Below are positions 34,945-44,189 of a DNA stretch of 64,000 nt, in pieces. The first letter of the stretch is position 1. The number at the start of each line of letters is the position of its first letter. Source of the stretch: Amycolatopsis acidiphila. Its GTDB lineage: Bacteria; Actinomycetota; Actinomycetes; Mycobacteriales; Pseudonocardiaceae. Below the pieces are notes generated by a model, which searched no databases, was not told the origin of the DNA, and saw nothing but the letters and a program-made list of their open reading frames with translations. The stretch lies in the NCBI RefSeq assembly GCF_021391495.1, contig NZ_CP090063.1, forward strand, positions 4,030,001 through 4,094,000, written 5' to 3'. A program made the translations under genes and the position numbers.

Positions 34945-36164
34945 CACAACGGCACCGCCGCGTTGAGGGTGGTGCCGTAACCGGCGCCGGACTCGATCGT
35001 CAAGGTGCCCCCTATGCGCGCCAGGCGCTCTCGCATCCCGACCAGACCGTAGCCGTCGGTCGTGGCCTCCGGATCGAACCCGCTCCCATCGTCGTGCACG
35101 TCGAGCAGCAGGGCGTCCTCGAGGTAGGTCAGCGTGACCGCCACCTGCGTGGCGTCCGCGTGCTTCGCGACGTTCGACAACGCCTCCTGCGCCACGCGGA
35201 ACAGGATGTCCTCCACCCCGGCGGCGGCACGCACCGGCGTCCCGGTGGTCTCGACCCCGGCGGCGACGCCCGACCGGTCCGACCATTCCCGGGCGAGGAC
35301 GCCGATCGCCTCGGGCAGGTCCACGCCCTCGAGCTGTCCCGGGCGCAGCGCGCGCACGGACCGGCGCGCCTCGGTGAGGTTGGCGCGCGCGAGCGACGCG
35401 GCGAGTTCGAGGTGCCGGGACAGCTGCCCCGGGTCGTGCCGGACGTGCTCGGCCGCCGCGAGCTGCGCGATGATGCCGGTCAGCCCCTGGGCGAGCGTGT
35501 CGTGGATCTCGCCGGCGAGGCGCTGGCGCTCCTCGACGACGCCTGTGTCACGGGCCTGTACCAGCAGCCGCGCGTGCAGCTGTGCGTTCTCCGCCATGGA
35601 CAGCTCCAGACGGCGGTTCGCCTCCGCCAGCTGGTCGATGACGCGGCCCCGCTCCTCGTTCTGCTCCAGGGCGCGGTTGGTGATGCTGGCGGCGTTGAAC
35701 ACCAGCCCGAGCAGCACCGCCGCGACCACCAGGTAGGTGAGGCTCTGCCCGTTCAGCCCGGTGGGATAGCCGCCGGACAGCGACGCGGACACGATCAGCG
35801 CGCTGACACCGAAACCCGCTGTGCGCCAACGTTTTCCGAGCGGGTAGGCGAAGAGGAAGCCGGAGTAGGCGAAGATCCCGAACGTCAGGTCGATCCCGAC
35901 GAGCACGCCCGCCAGCACCGAGTGGACGGCGTAGGCGAGCACGTGCTTCGTCGTGGGGGTACCGGGGCGCAGGCGTGCGGTCACCGCCACCGACCAGATC
36001 GCGGCGGCCGCCACGAAGACCGCCTCCAGCCGGACGCGCGCCGACGGGTCGCCGGGCACCGCGAACGAGGCCACCGTCGAGACGGCGAGCAGCGGCACCG
36101 GCAGGAACCGGCGCATGCGGTCGAGCCGCGCCTGCCACGGGTCGTCGACGGTGCGGTCGTTCAC
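34944..36164 (-). CDS. Sensor histidine kinase, HisKA_3 (NarX/DesK) type
   Basis: A 406-residue membrane kinase. Four to five hydrophobic segments lie in residues ~20-160, followed by a coiled linker (LEQNEERGRVIDQLAEANRRLELSM). The dimerisation/phospho-acceptor motif ERQRLAGEIHDTLAQGLTG carries His221, and the HATPase_c domain has VAQEALSNVAKHADA (N box), DDGSGFDPEA and GYGLVGMRERLARIGG. There is no large extracellular sensor, so the signal is probably sensed in the membrane. It lies 13 bases after the small membrane protein gene. Confidence 0.9.
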   Translation of the reverse strand: MNDRTVDDPWQARLDRMRRFLPVPLLAVSTVASFAVPGDPSARVRLEAVFVAAAAIWSVAVTARLRPGTPTTKHVLAYAVHSVLAGVLVGIDLTFGIFAYSGFLFAYPLGKRWRTAGFGVSALIVSASLSGGYPTGLNGQSLTYLVVAAVLLGLVFNAASITNRALEQNEERGRVIDQLAEANRRLELSMAENAQLHARLLVQARDTGVVEERQRLAGEIHDTLAQGLTGIIAQLAAAEHVRHDPGQLSRHLELAASLARANLTEARRSVRALRPGQLEGVDLPEAIGVLAREWSDRSGVAAGVETTGTPVRAAAGVEDILFRVAQEALSNVAKHADATQVAVTLTYLEDALLLDVHDDGSGFDPEATTDGYGLVGMRERLARIGGTLTIESGAGYGTTLNAAVPL

Positions 36165-36177
36165 GTGCTCGATGATG

Positions 36178-36597
36178 TCACTTCGCGGCGTTTTGCCGGA
36201 CCGCGAACCTGCTGCGCAGGTACCGCCCGTTGGCCACGGCGGCGACCCCGGTCATGATCAGCCCGCACACGCCCTGCTCGATCTTCATCCACACGGGGAA
36301 GGTGCCCGGCAGGGCGATGATGACCACGATGGCGACCGGCGTGATGACCGAGACGATCCGCAGCCGCCGGAACGCCCCGCGCGACCCGCGGGCGGCGCGG
36401 GTGGCGAAGAGGATCAGCAGCACGGCGGTGATGACGACGATGACCGCGCGCGTCCAGACGGCGGGCGTGACCACGGCGGGGTCGTTCCGCATCAGCACGA
36501 TGGCGGCGAGGGTCAGGATGCTGATCGCGAGGTAGCCCGCGATGAGCCGGTGCACGCTTCGGAATGCGCTGTCGGCGCGGGGGTCGTTGGGTTCCAC
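36178..36597 (-). CDS. Small four-helix membrane protein of the two-component operon
   Basis: A 139-residue protein with about four hydrophobic helices (LIAGYLAISILTLAAIVLM, AVIVVITAVLLILFATRAA, IVSVITPVAIVVIIALPGTFP, GVCGLIMTGVAAVANG). I do not recognise the family. GTG at 36597 is chosen because AAGGAC precedes it; longer starts run into the palindromic promoter region. As first gene of the operon it could be a sensor accessory or target of the kinase. Confidence 0.7.
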   Translation of the reverse strand: MEPNDPRADSAFRSVHRLIAGYLAISILTLAAIVLMRNDPAVVTPAVWTRAVIVVITAVLLILFATRAARGSRGAFRRLRIVSVITPVAIVVIIALPGTFPVWMKIEQGVCGLIMTGVAAVANGRYLRSRFAVRQNAAK

Positions 36598-36812
36598 GGT
36601 CGTCCTTCGCGTCGGTGGGCCGGTCGCGGACCAGTGTCGGTTGCGCACCGGGCCGTCCGGATCGACCGCGAAGCCTTCCTTCGTTGTCGCTTGGGGCGAT
36701 GCCGGCATCCTCCGATCGGAGGATGCCGCCGAAAGGCGAGGGGTATAGGTCGTTATACGCTCGTGTCGCCCCAAATCCGGCAGGTACGCCCGATCGTGGC
36801 AAGGTGATCCAC
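36598..36812. promoter_or_regulatory. Divergent promoter region with palindromes before the PLD-helicase gene
   Basis: No gene is seen in these 215 bases. A perfect 26-base palindrome occupies 36703-36728 (CGGCATCCTCCGA and its exact complement). A second inverted repeat, GTATA (36743-36747) with TATAC (36754-36758), lies 55 bases before the restriction-enzyme start and overlaps -10-like TATAGG and TTATAC. Both are placed to bind regulators or to serve the divergent two-component operon. Confidence 0.6.
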
Positions 36813-39800
36813 ATGGAGCTTGCGGACGGGGTCTACGAAACGATTCGGACGAGCCTACTTGACCGCACCCTCGCCGCGGCCAGTCGGTACCGCCCCGAAT
36901 TCGCCGAGCTCGATTCCGCTGATGCACCAGAGGTCATCGCCCACCATATTGCGGAAGTAGTCCGGCGAACCCTCGTCCAGGAGTCCGACACCGCCCGTCG
37001 AGTGGAGCTCGCCAACCATCTCCTTGAGCAGCTTGGCGCCCTCGACGAGCAGCTCACCGGCGGCCTTGAGCAGCTGACTTCGCTGACGGATCTCACCAGA
37101 CCCGCTCCTCCCGGACGCATCCGACCCGTCACACCCTTGTCCCAGGCCGCCTTGCTGACGAACGCCAAGGAGGAGCCAACGCTGTCGGCGGAACTGCGAG
37201 CCGAACTCGCCAGCGCTGATCATGTCGACCTCCTTTGCGCGTTCATCCGCTGGCATGGTTTACGAGTTCTCGAGGACGCCCTCACCGAGCTGAACCGCCG
37301 CGGAGTCTCCTTCCGCGTCCTCACCACGACCTATGTCGGCGCGACTGAGCGCGCCGCGATCGACCGACTTGTACAACGCTTCGGCGCCGAGGTGCGGATC
37401 AGTTACGAGGAACAATCCACCAGGCTGCATGCCAAGGCGTGGCTGTTCCGGCGTAAGTCTGGCTATGACACCGCCTTCGTCGGAAGCTCGAACCTGTCTC
37501 GCTCCGCGCTGGTTGACGGGCTGGAGTGGAATGTGCGCCTTTCCGGCGTAGCCACACCTGAGCTGCTACGTAAGTTTGAGGCCACCTTCGACACTTACTG
37601 GGAGTCGGCTGCATTCGTCCCTTATGACCCGCTCACGGATGCAGATCGCGTCGACGAGGCGCTGGCGAGGGCGGGCCGACGAAGCAGCGCGCCCACGACG
37701 ATCAGTCTGGCCGGACTTGAGGTAAGGCCGCTTCCCCATCAACAAGAGGTTCTTGAGGCGCTGGAATCCGAACGGCAGGTACACGACCGTCACCGGAACC
37801 TCGTGGTAGCAGCCACCGGCACCGGAAAGACCGTGATCGCCGCGCTGGATTACCGACGGTTGCGAGCGGAAGGCGACCTGAGCCTGCTCTTCATCGCGCA
37901 CCGCAAGGAGATCTTGCACCAAGCGCTGAAGGTGTACCGGGAGACACTGTCGGACGGTGCTTTCGGCGAGACTTACGTCGCGGGCAGTCGCCCCGAACGG
38001 TGGCAGCACGTGTTCGCAAGCGTCCAAGGCTTAGCCGCCTACGGGGTTGAGAAGTTGCAGCCCAACCATTTCGATGTCGTGGTCGTTGATGAATTCCACC
38101 ACGCGGAAGCGCGGACGTATCAGAAAATGCTCAAGCACCTGCGGCCGAAGGAGTTGCTGGGCCTGACCGCTACTCCGGAGCGGGGCGACGGCCGCGACGT
38201 CCGCAACTTCTTCGACGGTCGCTCGGCCTACGAATTACCGCTCTGGGAGGCACTTTCCGCCGATCTGCTCGTGCCCTTCCACTACTTCGGGATCGCCGAT
38301 GACGTAGATCTTTCCGGCGTGGCCTGGAAGCGGAACGCCTACGACGTCGAAGGACTCGCGGCGCTCTACACGGGTAACGACGCCCGCGCGGCCAAAGTGC
38401 TTTCCGAGCTGCGCAACAAGATCACGGACGTCGGGCGTATTCGCGCATTGGGCTTCTGCGCATCGGTTGCTCACTCCGAGTACATGGCGCGAGTGTTTCG
38501 CGAAGCCGGAATCGCAGCGCAAGCCGTCTCCGGGAACACCCCGCAGGGCGAACGCGATGCCGCTATTCAGGCGTTGCGGGCCGGTCAAGTGAACGCCCTT
38601 TTCGCCGCGGACCTGTTCAATGAGGGCTTGGATATTCCTGAGGTGGACACCGCCCTGTTCCTGCGACCCACCGACAGCGCGACGGTGTTCTTGCAGCAAC
38701 TAGGCCGGGGCCTACGTCGAGCACCCGGTAAGGCCGTACTGACTGTGCTGGACTTCATCGGCCAGCATCGTAAGGAGTACCGGTTCGACGCGCGCTACCG
38801 AGCACTCACCGGCGTCAGCCGCCGTGGACTTCAGCGGCAGATCGAGCAAGGTTTTCCTTTTCTCCCGGCCGGCTCACAGGTCGTCTTGGACCGGGTGGCA
38901 CAGAAGATCGTGCTCGACAACGTCCGGACCCAACTGCGTTTCAGTCGCACTCAACTCGCTGCGGATGTCCGCTCACACGGTGACCTTTCGCTCGCTGAAT
39001 ACCTGCACGCCGCCGACCGTGAATTGGTCGACGTGTACCGCAACAACGGCTCGTGGACCGCGCTGCGTCGCGAAGCCGGGCTACCGACGCCGGGTACCGG
39101 CCCCGACGAGGGAACGCTGCTGCGACGTATGGCCGCCTTTACCCATGTGGACGACACCGAGCGAGCGGACACCTATCAGCTTCTGCTCGCCGCCGGCGCA
39201 CCACGCTATGGCGACCTGAGCGAGCGGGAGCAACGTTTCGCGAGGATGTTGTTGTTCACGTTGTGGCCGAAGCGTGGCGGGTTTTCCTCGTATGACAGCG
39301 GCCTGGCACACGTGCGGAAGCATCCGGCAGCCTGTGCCGAGATCGCCGAACTGGCCCGGCTGGGTCAGGACAGCGCCCGGCACGTTCCGTCGTCCCTGGG
39401 GGAAGGACTGCAACACATACCGCTGGCAAGTCACGCACGATACCGCCGGGAGGAAATCCTCGCCGCGTTGGATTACGCCACGCTCACGCGAGTACCTGGC
39501 AACCACGTGTCGGGCGTCGCCTGGTGCGAAGACACGAACACGGACGCCCTGCTGATCAACCTCCGCAAGAGCGAGAAGGAGTTCTCTCCGAGCACCATGT
39601 ATCGGGACTACGCGATCAGTCGCGAGTTGTTCCACTGGGAGTCCCAAAACGCGACGTCCACCGACTCCCCCACCGGGCGACGGTACTTGGGCCAGCGCAG
39701 TCTCGGCAGTCACGTGCTGCTGCTCGTCCGCGACACCCCGACCGATGACTTCGGCGCCGCTCCATTCGTGTGTCTGGGTCCGGCATCGTACGTCGAGCAT

Positions 39801-39890
39801 CGCGGCGAACGGCCGATCGCCATCACGTGGCACTTACAGCGCCCCATGCCGGCCGACGCGTTCGCGGCGGCCAGCGTGGTGGCTGGTTAG
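36813..39890 (+). CDS. PLD nuclease-DEAD/DEAH helicase-DUF3427 protein (SauUSI-like type IV restriction candidate)
   Basis: A 1025-residue protein. The N-terminal phospholipase-D-type nuclease has His206-x-Lys208 in LHAKAWLF and GSSN at 224-227. The superfamily-2 helicase has Walker A ATGTGKT (residues 335-340), DEFHH at 426-430, LLGLTATPERGDG, and motif VI QQLGRGLRR at ~628. The C-terminal ~330 residues correspond to the DUF3427 region. This order is that of SauUSI, which cuts DNA carrying modified cytosine. ATG at 36813 follows AAGGTGA. Codon use is less GC-rich than in neighbours (TTA, GTA, GAA and AAC are common), suggesting acquisition by transfer. No partner methylase gene is adjacent, as expected for type IV. 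Confidence 0.82.
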   Translation: MELADGVYETIRTSLLDRTLAAASRYRPEFAELDSADAPEVIAHHIAEVVRRTLVQESDTARRVELANHLLEQLGALDEQLTGGLEQLTSLTDLTRPAPPGRIRPVTPLSQAALLTNAKEEPTLSAELRAELASADHVDLLCAFIRWHGLRVLEDALTELNRRGVSFRVLTTTYVGATERAAIDRLVQRFGAEVRISYEEQSTRLHAKAWLFRRKSGYDTAFVGSSNLSRSALVDGLEWNVRLSGVATPELLRKFEATFDTYWESAAFVPYDPLTDADRVDEALARAGRRSSAPTTISLAGLEVRPLPHQQEVLEALESERQVHDRHRNLVVAATGTGKTVIAALDYRRLRAEGDLSLLFIAHRKEILHQALKVYRETLSDGAFGETYVAGSRPERWQHVFASVQGLAAYGVEKLQPNHFDVVVVDEFHHAEARTYQKMLKHLRPKELLGLTATPERGDGRDVRNFFDGRSAYELPLWEALSADLLVPFHYFGIADDVDLSGVAWKRNAYDVEGLAALYTGNDARAAKVLSELRNKITDVGRIRALGFCASVAHSEYMARVFREAGIAAQAVSGNTPQGERDAAIQALRAGQVNALFAADLFNEGLDIPEVDTALFLRPTDSATVFLQQLGRGLRRAPGKAVLTVLDFIGQHRKEYRFDARYRALTGVSRRGLQRQIEQGFPFLPAGSQVVLDRVAQKIVLDNVRTQLRFSRTQLAADVRSHGDLSLAEYLHAADRELVDVYRNNGSWTALRREAGLPTPGTGPDEGTLLRRMAAFTHVDDTERADTYQLLLAAGAPRYGDLSEREQRFARMLLFTLWPKRGGFSSYDSGLAHVRKHPAACAEIAELARLGQDSARHVPSSLGEGLQHIPLASHARYRREEILAALDYATLTRVPGNHVSGVAWCEDTNTDALLINLRKSEKEFSPSTMYRDYAISRELFHWESQNATSTDSPTGRRYLGQRSLGSHVLLLVRDTPTDDFGAAPFVCLGPASYVEHRGERPIAITWHLQRPMPADAFAAASVVAG

Positions 39891-39902
39891 ACGCACCGCC
39901 CC

Positions 39903-42722
39903 TCAGCGGTGCGCCGCGAACTGCACCACCTGCTGGTACGTCGGGCGGTTCTGCCAACCGATGTTCGGGTCCGTGACACCGCCCAGCGGGCGCTGGACGA
40001 TCGAGTCCGCGCACCACTGCTGCCCCGCCGAGCAGGTGTCGTCCGCCGGGTAGACCGTGGACGCCGGCTCGGCCGCCGCCTCGGTCAGGCTGGTCAGCAG
40101 GGCGCTCCGGCAGGCCGCGACGTCCCCGCCGCCGCAGTACGGCTCGCCCAGCCCGCCGGCGACCTGGTCCCCCAGCACCGTCCGCAGGTCCTTGTCCACA
40201 TAGGACCACCAGCCGTGCTGGAAGGCCGACCCGCGGTGTGGCGCCGATTCGTTCGCGCTCGCAGCGCCCGAGGTCGGGCCGGTCTGCCCGTTCGACGGGG
40301 ACTCGTTGATCTGCAGCGCCCCGACCATCGCGCCGAACAGGTCGTCGCCCATGCCGGGCCGGAACGCCGCCTGCACCAGCAACGGCCACCACGCGTCCAT
40401 CACCTGGATGGCCGCCGCGTCGGCGTAGGTCTTGCTGCCCGGCGACGTCTCGACCCGCTTCGCCCCGTGCGCGAGCCAGGTGCGCAGCTGGTCCACCGCC
40501 TTCGCCTGTGCCGGATCGGTCACCGGCTGCGTGTCGATCACCCGCAACAGCGTCGGCAGCACCGCCTCCCCGCGCAGGTCCGTCACCGCCGCGTCCGCCA
40601 TCGCCTTGACCACGTCCGCGCGGCTGATCGCTCCCCCACGAGCGACCAGCGCGCCCAGCCGCGAGTCCAGCAGGTCCGACCGGTGCACATTCCCCTCGCC
40701 GAAGGACGCCGACGTGTAGTCCAGCGCCTGCTTGTTGTTCCAGGAGACGTAGTAGTCCTGGTCGACCGAGTTCGGATGCGCCCCGGCCCCTGTCCACGAC
40801 GCGGTGTTCGTCGCCGCGTCCCAGTTCTGCCACTCGTACTGCGGATCCGCCGCGATCGGCAGGTTCGCGTCCACTGTGGAGGGCCGGACCGGGTTCCACC
40901 CGGAGTTGTAGTACGCGATGTGCGCGGAGTCCACGTAGAACCAGTTGAACGTGTAGTTGATCGCCGAGGCCGCCGACCGGAACTGCTCCGGCGACCCCAT
41001 CTGCGCGGGATCGTTGAACCGCTGGAAACCGATGATCGAGTCGGCCTCGTGCCGGTAGGTCGAGCGCTGGGCGGCGTAGGCCACCGGCTTCCCGCCGGCC
41101 GTCGCCCGGTACTGCACGAGCCCGTACTTCGTCCGGTACACGACGAGCCGGTACGAGCCCGCCGCGGTGGTGTCGGCGATCGTGGGCTGCCACGAGTCGT
41201 CGACCTCCAGCGGTTCCATCGCCACGCACTGCCCGTCGTCCAGGTAATGCGTGCTGTCCCTGGCCGCTGCCGAGCCGTCCGGCTCGCACAGCGAGAGCGC
41301 GAAGGTGTCCGTGATGTCCTGGCTCGCCGACGTGGCGCTCCACGCGTAGTCCTGGCCACGGCCGAGCTGGACGTAGAAGTTGGTGCCGGCGAAGGAGACC
41401 CCGCGAGCGCTGATCCCCGGCCCCTGCAGCTCTTCGAGCATCAGCAGCTGTGGTGCGAAGTACCCGGTCTGCGGGCCGAAGACGGCGATGGGATGGCCGT
41501 CGTCGGTGTGCGCGCCGGACACGACGAGCGCGTTGGACATCCCGTGCCGGGCCGACAGCAGGTCTCCGGGCAGTACGCCGTTGGTGAACATCCCCTTGGC
41601 GGGCGCCAGGTTCGCCGGGACGGACACCGCGGCCTTCGAGTCGCTCACCGCGGACCCGGCCGGGTCGTAGACCTCCTGCTGAGGCGTCACCGAACCCGGG
41701 TCGGGCATCGCGACGCCCTGCGGGTTCGCCGGGCTCGCACCGTAGGGAAAGGACTGTCCGTCGTGGAGGGTCAGATCGGCCTCGGGGTCGTTCTCCTCGC
41801 GGAAGGACTGCCACACCTGGTCGCCCATCGCGGTGCCGTACTTGGCCTCCGCGGCCTGTTTCACCAGCGCGGACTGGACCTCGCCGCCACCGCCGGTGCC
41901 GAACAGCGCGCCCACGACCCCGGCGATGGCGATGAGGTCGGTCGCGGTGAACGGGGCGATGGTGCCGGCGTTGGTGATGGCGTCGACGTGCCCGGTGAGC
42001 ACGTACTCGCCGGGGAAGTAGCGGCCCTGGTGGGATTGGCTGAGGTAGGTGTTGAGCCCCTCGAGGTAGGCGTTGATGTCGCCGAGCGCCTGCGCGCCTT
42101 CGGGCCCGTCGGCGGCGATCCGGTTCACCTGGTCCTGCAGGTCCTGCTCGGTGTAAGGCGCGGCGGCCCAGAAGGTCTGCTCCAGCTGCCGGTTCGCCTC
42201 GGCGCCGCCCGCGAAGCTGCTCAGCTGCCCGCGCCCGACGTGCCGGAACACGTCCATCAGCCACAGCCGGTCCTGCGCGGCGGCGTACCCGGCGCCGAAC
42301 TCCGTGCCCGAACGCGTGGTGCCGTAGATGTGCGGCACGCCGGTCTTCTTGTCGCGCACGATGCTCACGTCCGACCGGGGCTTGATGGTGCTCTGCACCT
42401 GGTCCGGCGGGACGCCGAAGGCCGAGTCGCCGAAGTAGTCGTCGATGGTGGCGTTGGTGACCGACTGGTACCCGTCGGCCAGGCTCGCGTACGTGCCGAG
42501 CTGGTCGTCGGTGTGCACGGGACGGGTGCCGAAGAGCCGGTTCGCGAGGATCTCGGCGAGCGTCGCGTTGCCGTTCTCGCCGGGCGGCAGGATGTCGTCG
42601 CACTGCCCCTGGCAGTAGTCGGCGGGCGGGGCCGCCACCGCGGGCGAGGCGGCCGTCGCGACGAAGGTGGCGGCCGCGGCCACCAGGGCGACCGCGACCC
42701 GGGTCCGAGCTGTCCGGGGCAT
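39903..42722 (-). CDS. Secreted penicillin-acylase-family amidase
   Basis: A 939-residue precursor. The signal peptide (RTRVAVALVAAAATFVATAASPAVAA) is followed by an alpha region with VSIVRDKKTGVPHIYGTTRSGTEFGAGYAAAQDRLWLMD. The N-terminal nucleophile Ser396 lies in RHGMSNALVVSG, where autocleavage would free the beta chain, and AGTNFYVQLGRGQDYAWSAT follows. It is longer than classical penicillin G acylases (~850) because of inserts. Family substrates include penicillins, acyl-homoserine lactones and echinocandin-type lipopeptides. ATG at 42722 is seven bases after GGAG; GTG at 42728 abuts it. It converges on the helicase gene 12 bases away. Confidence 0.88.
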   Translation of the reverse strand: MPRTARTRVAVALVAAAATFVATAASPAVAAPPADYCQGQCDDILPPGENGNATLAEILANRLFGTRPVHTDDQLGTYASLADGYQSVTNATIDDYFGDSAFGVPPDQVQSTIKPRSDVSIVRDKKTGVPHIYGTTRSGTEFGAGYAAAQDRLWLMDVFRHVGRGQLSSFAGGAEANRQLEQTFWAAAPYTEQDLQDQVNRIAADGPEGAQALGDINAYLEGLNTYLSQSHQGRYFPGEYVLTGHVDAITNAGTIAPFTATDLIAIAGVVGALFGTGGGGEVQSALVKQAAEAKYGTAMGDQVWQSFREENDPEADLTLHDGQSFPYGASPANPQGVAMPDPGSVTPQQEVYDPAGSAVSDSKAAVSVPANLAPAKGMFTNGVLPGDLLSARHGMSNALVVSGAHTDDGHPIAVFGPQTGYFAPQLLMLEELQGPGISARGVSFAGTNFYVQLGRGQDYAWSATSASQDITDTFALSLCEPDGSAAARDSTHYLDDGQCVAMEPLEVDDSWQPTIADTTAAGSYRLVVYRTKYGLVQYRATAGGKPVAYAAQRSTYRHEADSIIGFQRFNDPAQMGSPEQFRSAASAINYTFNWFYVDSAHIAYYNSGWNPVRPSTVDANLPIAADPQYEWQNWDAATNTASWTGAGAHPNSVDQDYYVSWNNKQALDYTSASFGEGNVHRSDLLDSRLGALVARGGAISRADVVKAMADAAVTDLRGEAVLPTLLRVIDTQPVTDPAQAKAVDQLRTWLAHGAKRVETSPGSKTYADAAAIQVMDAWWPLLVQAAFRPGMGDDLFGAMVGALQINESPSNGQTGPTSGAASANESAPHRGSAFQHGWWSYVDKDLRTVLGDQVAGGLGEPYCGGGDVAACRSALLTSLTEAAAEPASTVYPADDTCSAGQQWCADSIVQRPLGGVTDPNIGWQNRPTYQQVVQFAAHR

Positions 42723-42744
42723 GAGCACGCTCCTCTCCGGCAGT

Positions 42745-42758
42745 GCACGACGTCGTGC
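42745..42758. promoter_or_regulatory. 14-base palindrome in the leader of the acylase gene
   Basis: GCACGACGTCGTGC is a perfect palindrome 22 bases upstream of the acylase start. Size and symmetry suit a TetR- or LacI-type operator. No regulator gene is adjacent that can be tied to it. Confidence 0.4.
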
Positions 42759-42769
42759 GGAGCGTGAGA

Positions 42770-42783
42770 CTACCTATCGGTAG
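42770..42783. promoter_or_regulatory. TetR-type operator-like repeat upstream of the acylase gene
   Basis: CTACCTATCGGTAG is symmetric in 12 of 14 positions and resembles the CTACC-N4-GGTAG boxes bound by TetR-family proteins. It lies in the probable promoter of the secreted acylase. Confidence 0.4.
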
Positions 42784-42863
42784 CCCTATTGCGAAAGTCC
42801 CTCACGTTTTCTTCCCCCCGAACGGTGCAACTTCCGCGCGCCCTCGGGTGTGCGGCGCCGGTG

Positions 42864-44127
42864 TCAGGCCATCTCGTCGATGACCATCGTGAACTCCAGC
42901 GCGGGCCGCTGCACGCGGCGCCGCCGGGCCACCCCGGACACCGCGATGAGCAGGTCGAGCACGGCGATGCCGGTGACTACGCTCAGCGCCGGCGGCAGCC
43001 CCGTGAGCAGGGCCGCCGCGGAGGCGGTCCCCGCCGCCGTTCGCGGTGAGCACCGCAGTCACGACCGCGAGCCCGATCGCGCCGCCGACCTGTAGCGAGG
43101 TGTTGAGCAGGCCGCCGGCCAGGCCCTGCTCGTCGTCGCTGATCCCGGTGGTCGCCTGGATGTTGAGCGAGGAGAACGCGAGCGTGAAGCCGATCCCGAG
43201 CAGGATCATGCTCGGGAGCACCGAACCCCAGTACCCGGAGTGTTCGTCGACCCGCAGGAACAGCGCGTAGCCCGCGACGTGGGCGACGACGCCGGCGAGG
43301 ATCGTGCGCGGCGTGCCGACGCGGTCGATGAGCGGCTCGATCCTGGGCGACGCGAGAGCCACGATCAGCGCGGCAGGGAGGAACCCGAGTGCGGTCCGCA
43401 GCGCCGACCAGCCGAGCACCGACTGCAGGTAGAGCATGGCCACGAACTGGAACCCGATGTAGGCGCCGAAGAACAGCGCGCCGCCCAGGTTCGCCCGCGC
43501 GAGCGGGCCCGAGCGCAGGATGCCCAGGCGCAGCAACGGGTGCGGGCTGCGCTTCTCGATCAGGACGAACGCGACCAGCAACGCCGCGGCGACCACGAAC
43601 GAGACGAGGGTGCGGGCCGAGGCCCAGCCGACCCCGGGCGCCTCGACCACCGCGAAGACGAGCAGGAGCGAGCCCGCGGCGCTGGGCAGGTCGTAGCCGC
43701 CGCGGCTGCGGTCCGGCCGGTAGACGGGGATGAGCTTGCTGCCGAAGGCGAGCGCCGCGAGCGCGGTCGGCACCGGCAGCAGGAAGGTCCAGCGCCAGCC
43801 GACCTCGGTGAGCAGCCCGGAGAAGACCAGCCCGGCGGAGTACCCGCGCGCGCCGAACACGGCGAAGATGCTGATCGCGCGGTTGCGCGCGGGGCCCTCG
43901 CGGAAGGTCGTGGTGATGATCGACAGCGCGGCCGGTGCGGTGAAGGCGGCCGCGAGTCCCTTGACGAAGCGGCCGCCGAGCAGGAGCAGGCCGCCGTAGC
44001 CCAGCACGTACCCGCTGACGACCCATTGCAGCGCGCTCGTGGACAGCCCCAGGTCGGCCCGGATGGACGGCAGGGCCACGCCGACCATCGACACGTCGAG
44101 CGCGTCGAGGCCGATGACGGTGGACAC
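42864..44127 (-). pseudogene. Broken DHA2-type MFS drug transporter gene
   Basis: The frame from 44127 encodes a 14-helix-type MFS protein (GLDALDVSMVGVALPSI, then LQWVVSGYVLGYGGLLLLGGR). Two defects are visible. First, LLLLGGR is joined directly to FVKGLAAAFTAPAAL at ~43968. The ~35 residues that normally follow GGR (loop 2-3 and the next helix) are missing in frame. Second, a run of four C at 43029-43032 shifts the frame near the end. One base fewer restores AALLTGLPPALSVVTGIAVL and a stop at 42864; as it stands the frame runs on to 42802. The start is also uncertain, since the natural first helix appears to begin before 44127 without a usable ATG. The gene is divergent from a MarR regulator, the usual pairing for an efflux pump. 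Confidence 0.75.
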
Positions 44128-44189
44128 CGTGAGCAGGACGCCCCACAGGCGGGCGTTCCACTGTATCGAAGAGGTGGACAGAGGGCCTG

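Noticed and set aside
36703..36728. Reading the 26-base palindrome as a transcription terminator
   Set aside because: Both neighbouring genes start, not end, on either side of it, so a regulatory role fits better.
39903..42603. Long frames on both strands over the secreted acylase gene
   Set aside because: Only the leftward frame from 42722 has a signal peptide, ribosome site and the nucleophile motif; the others have no recognisable domain.
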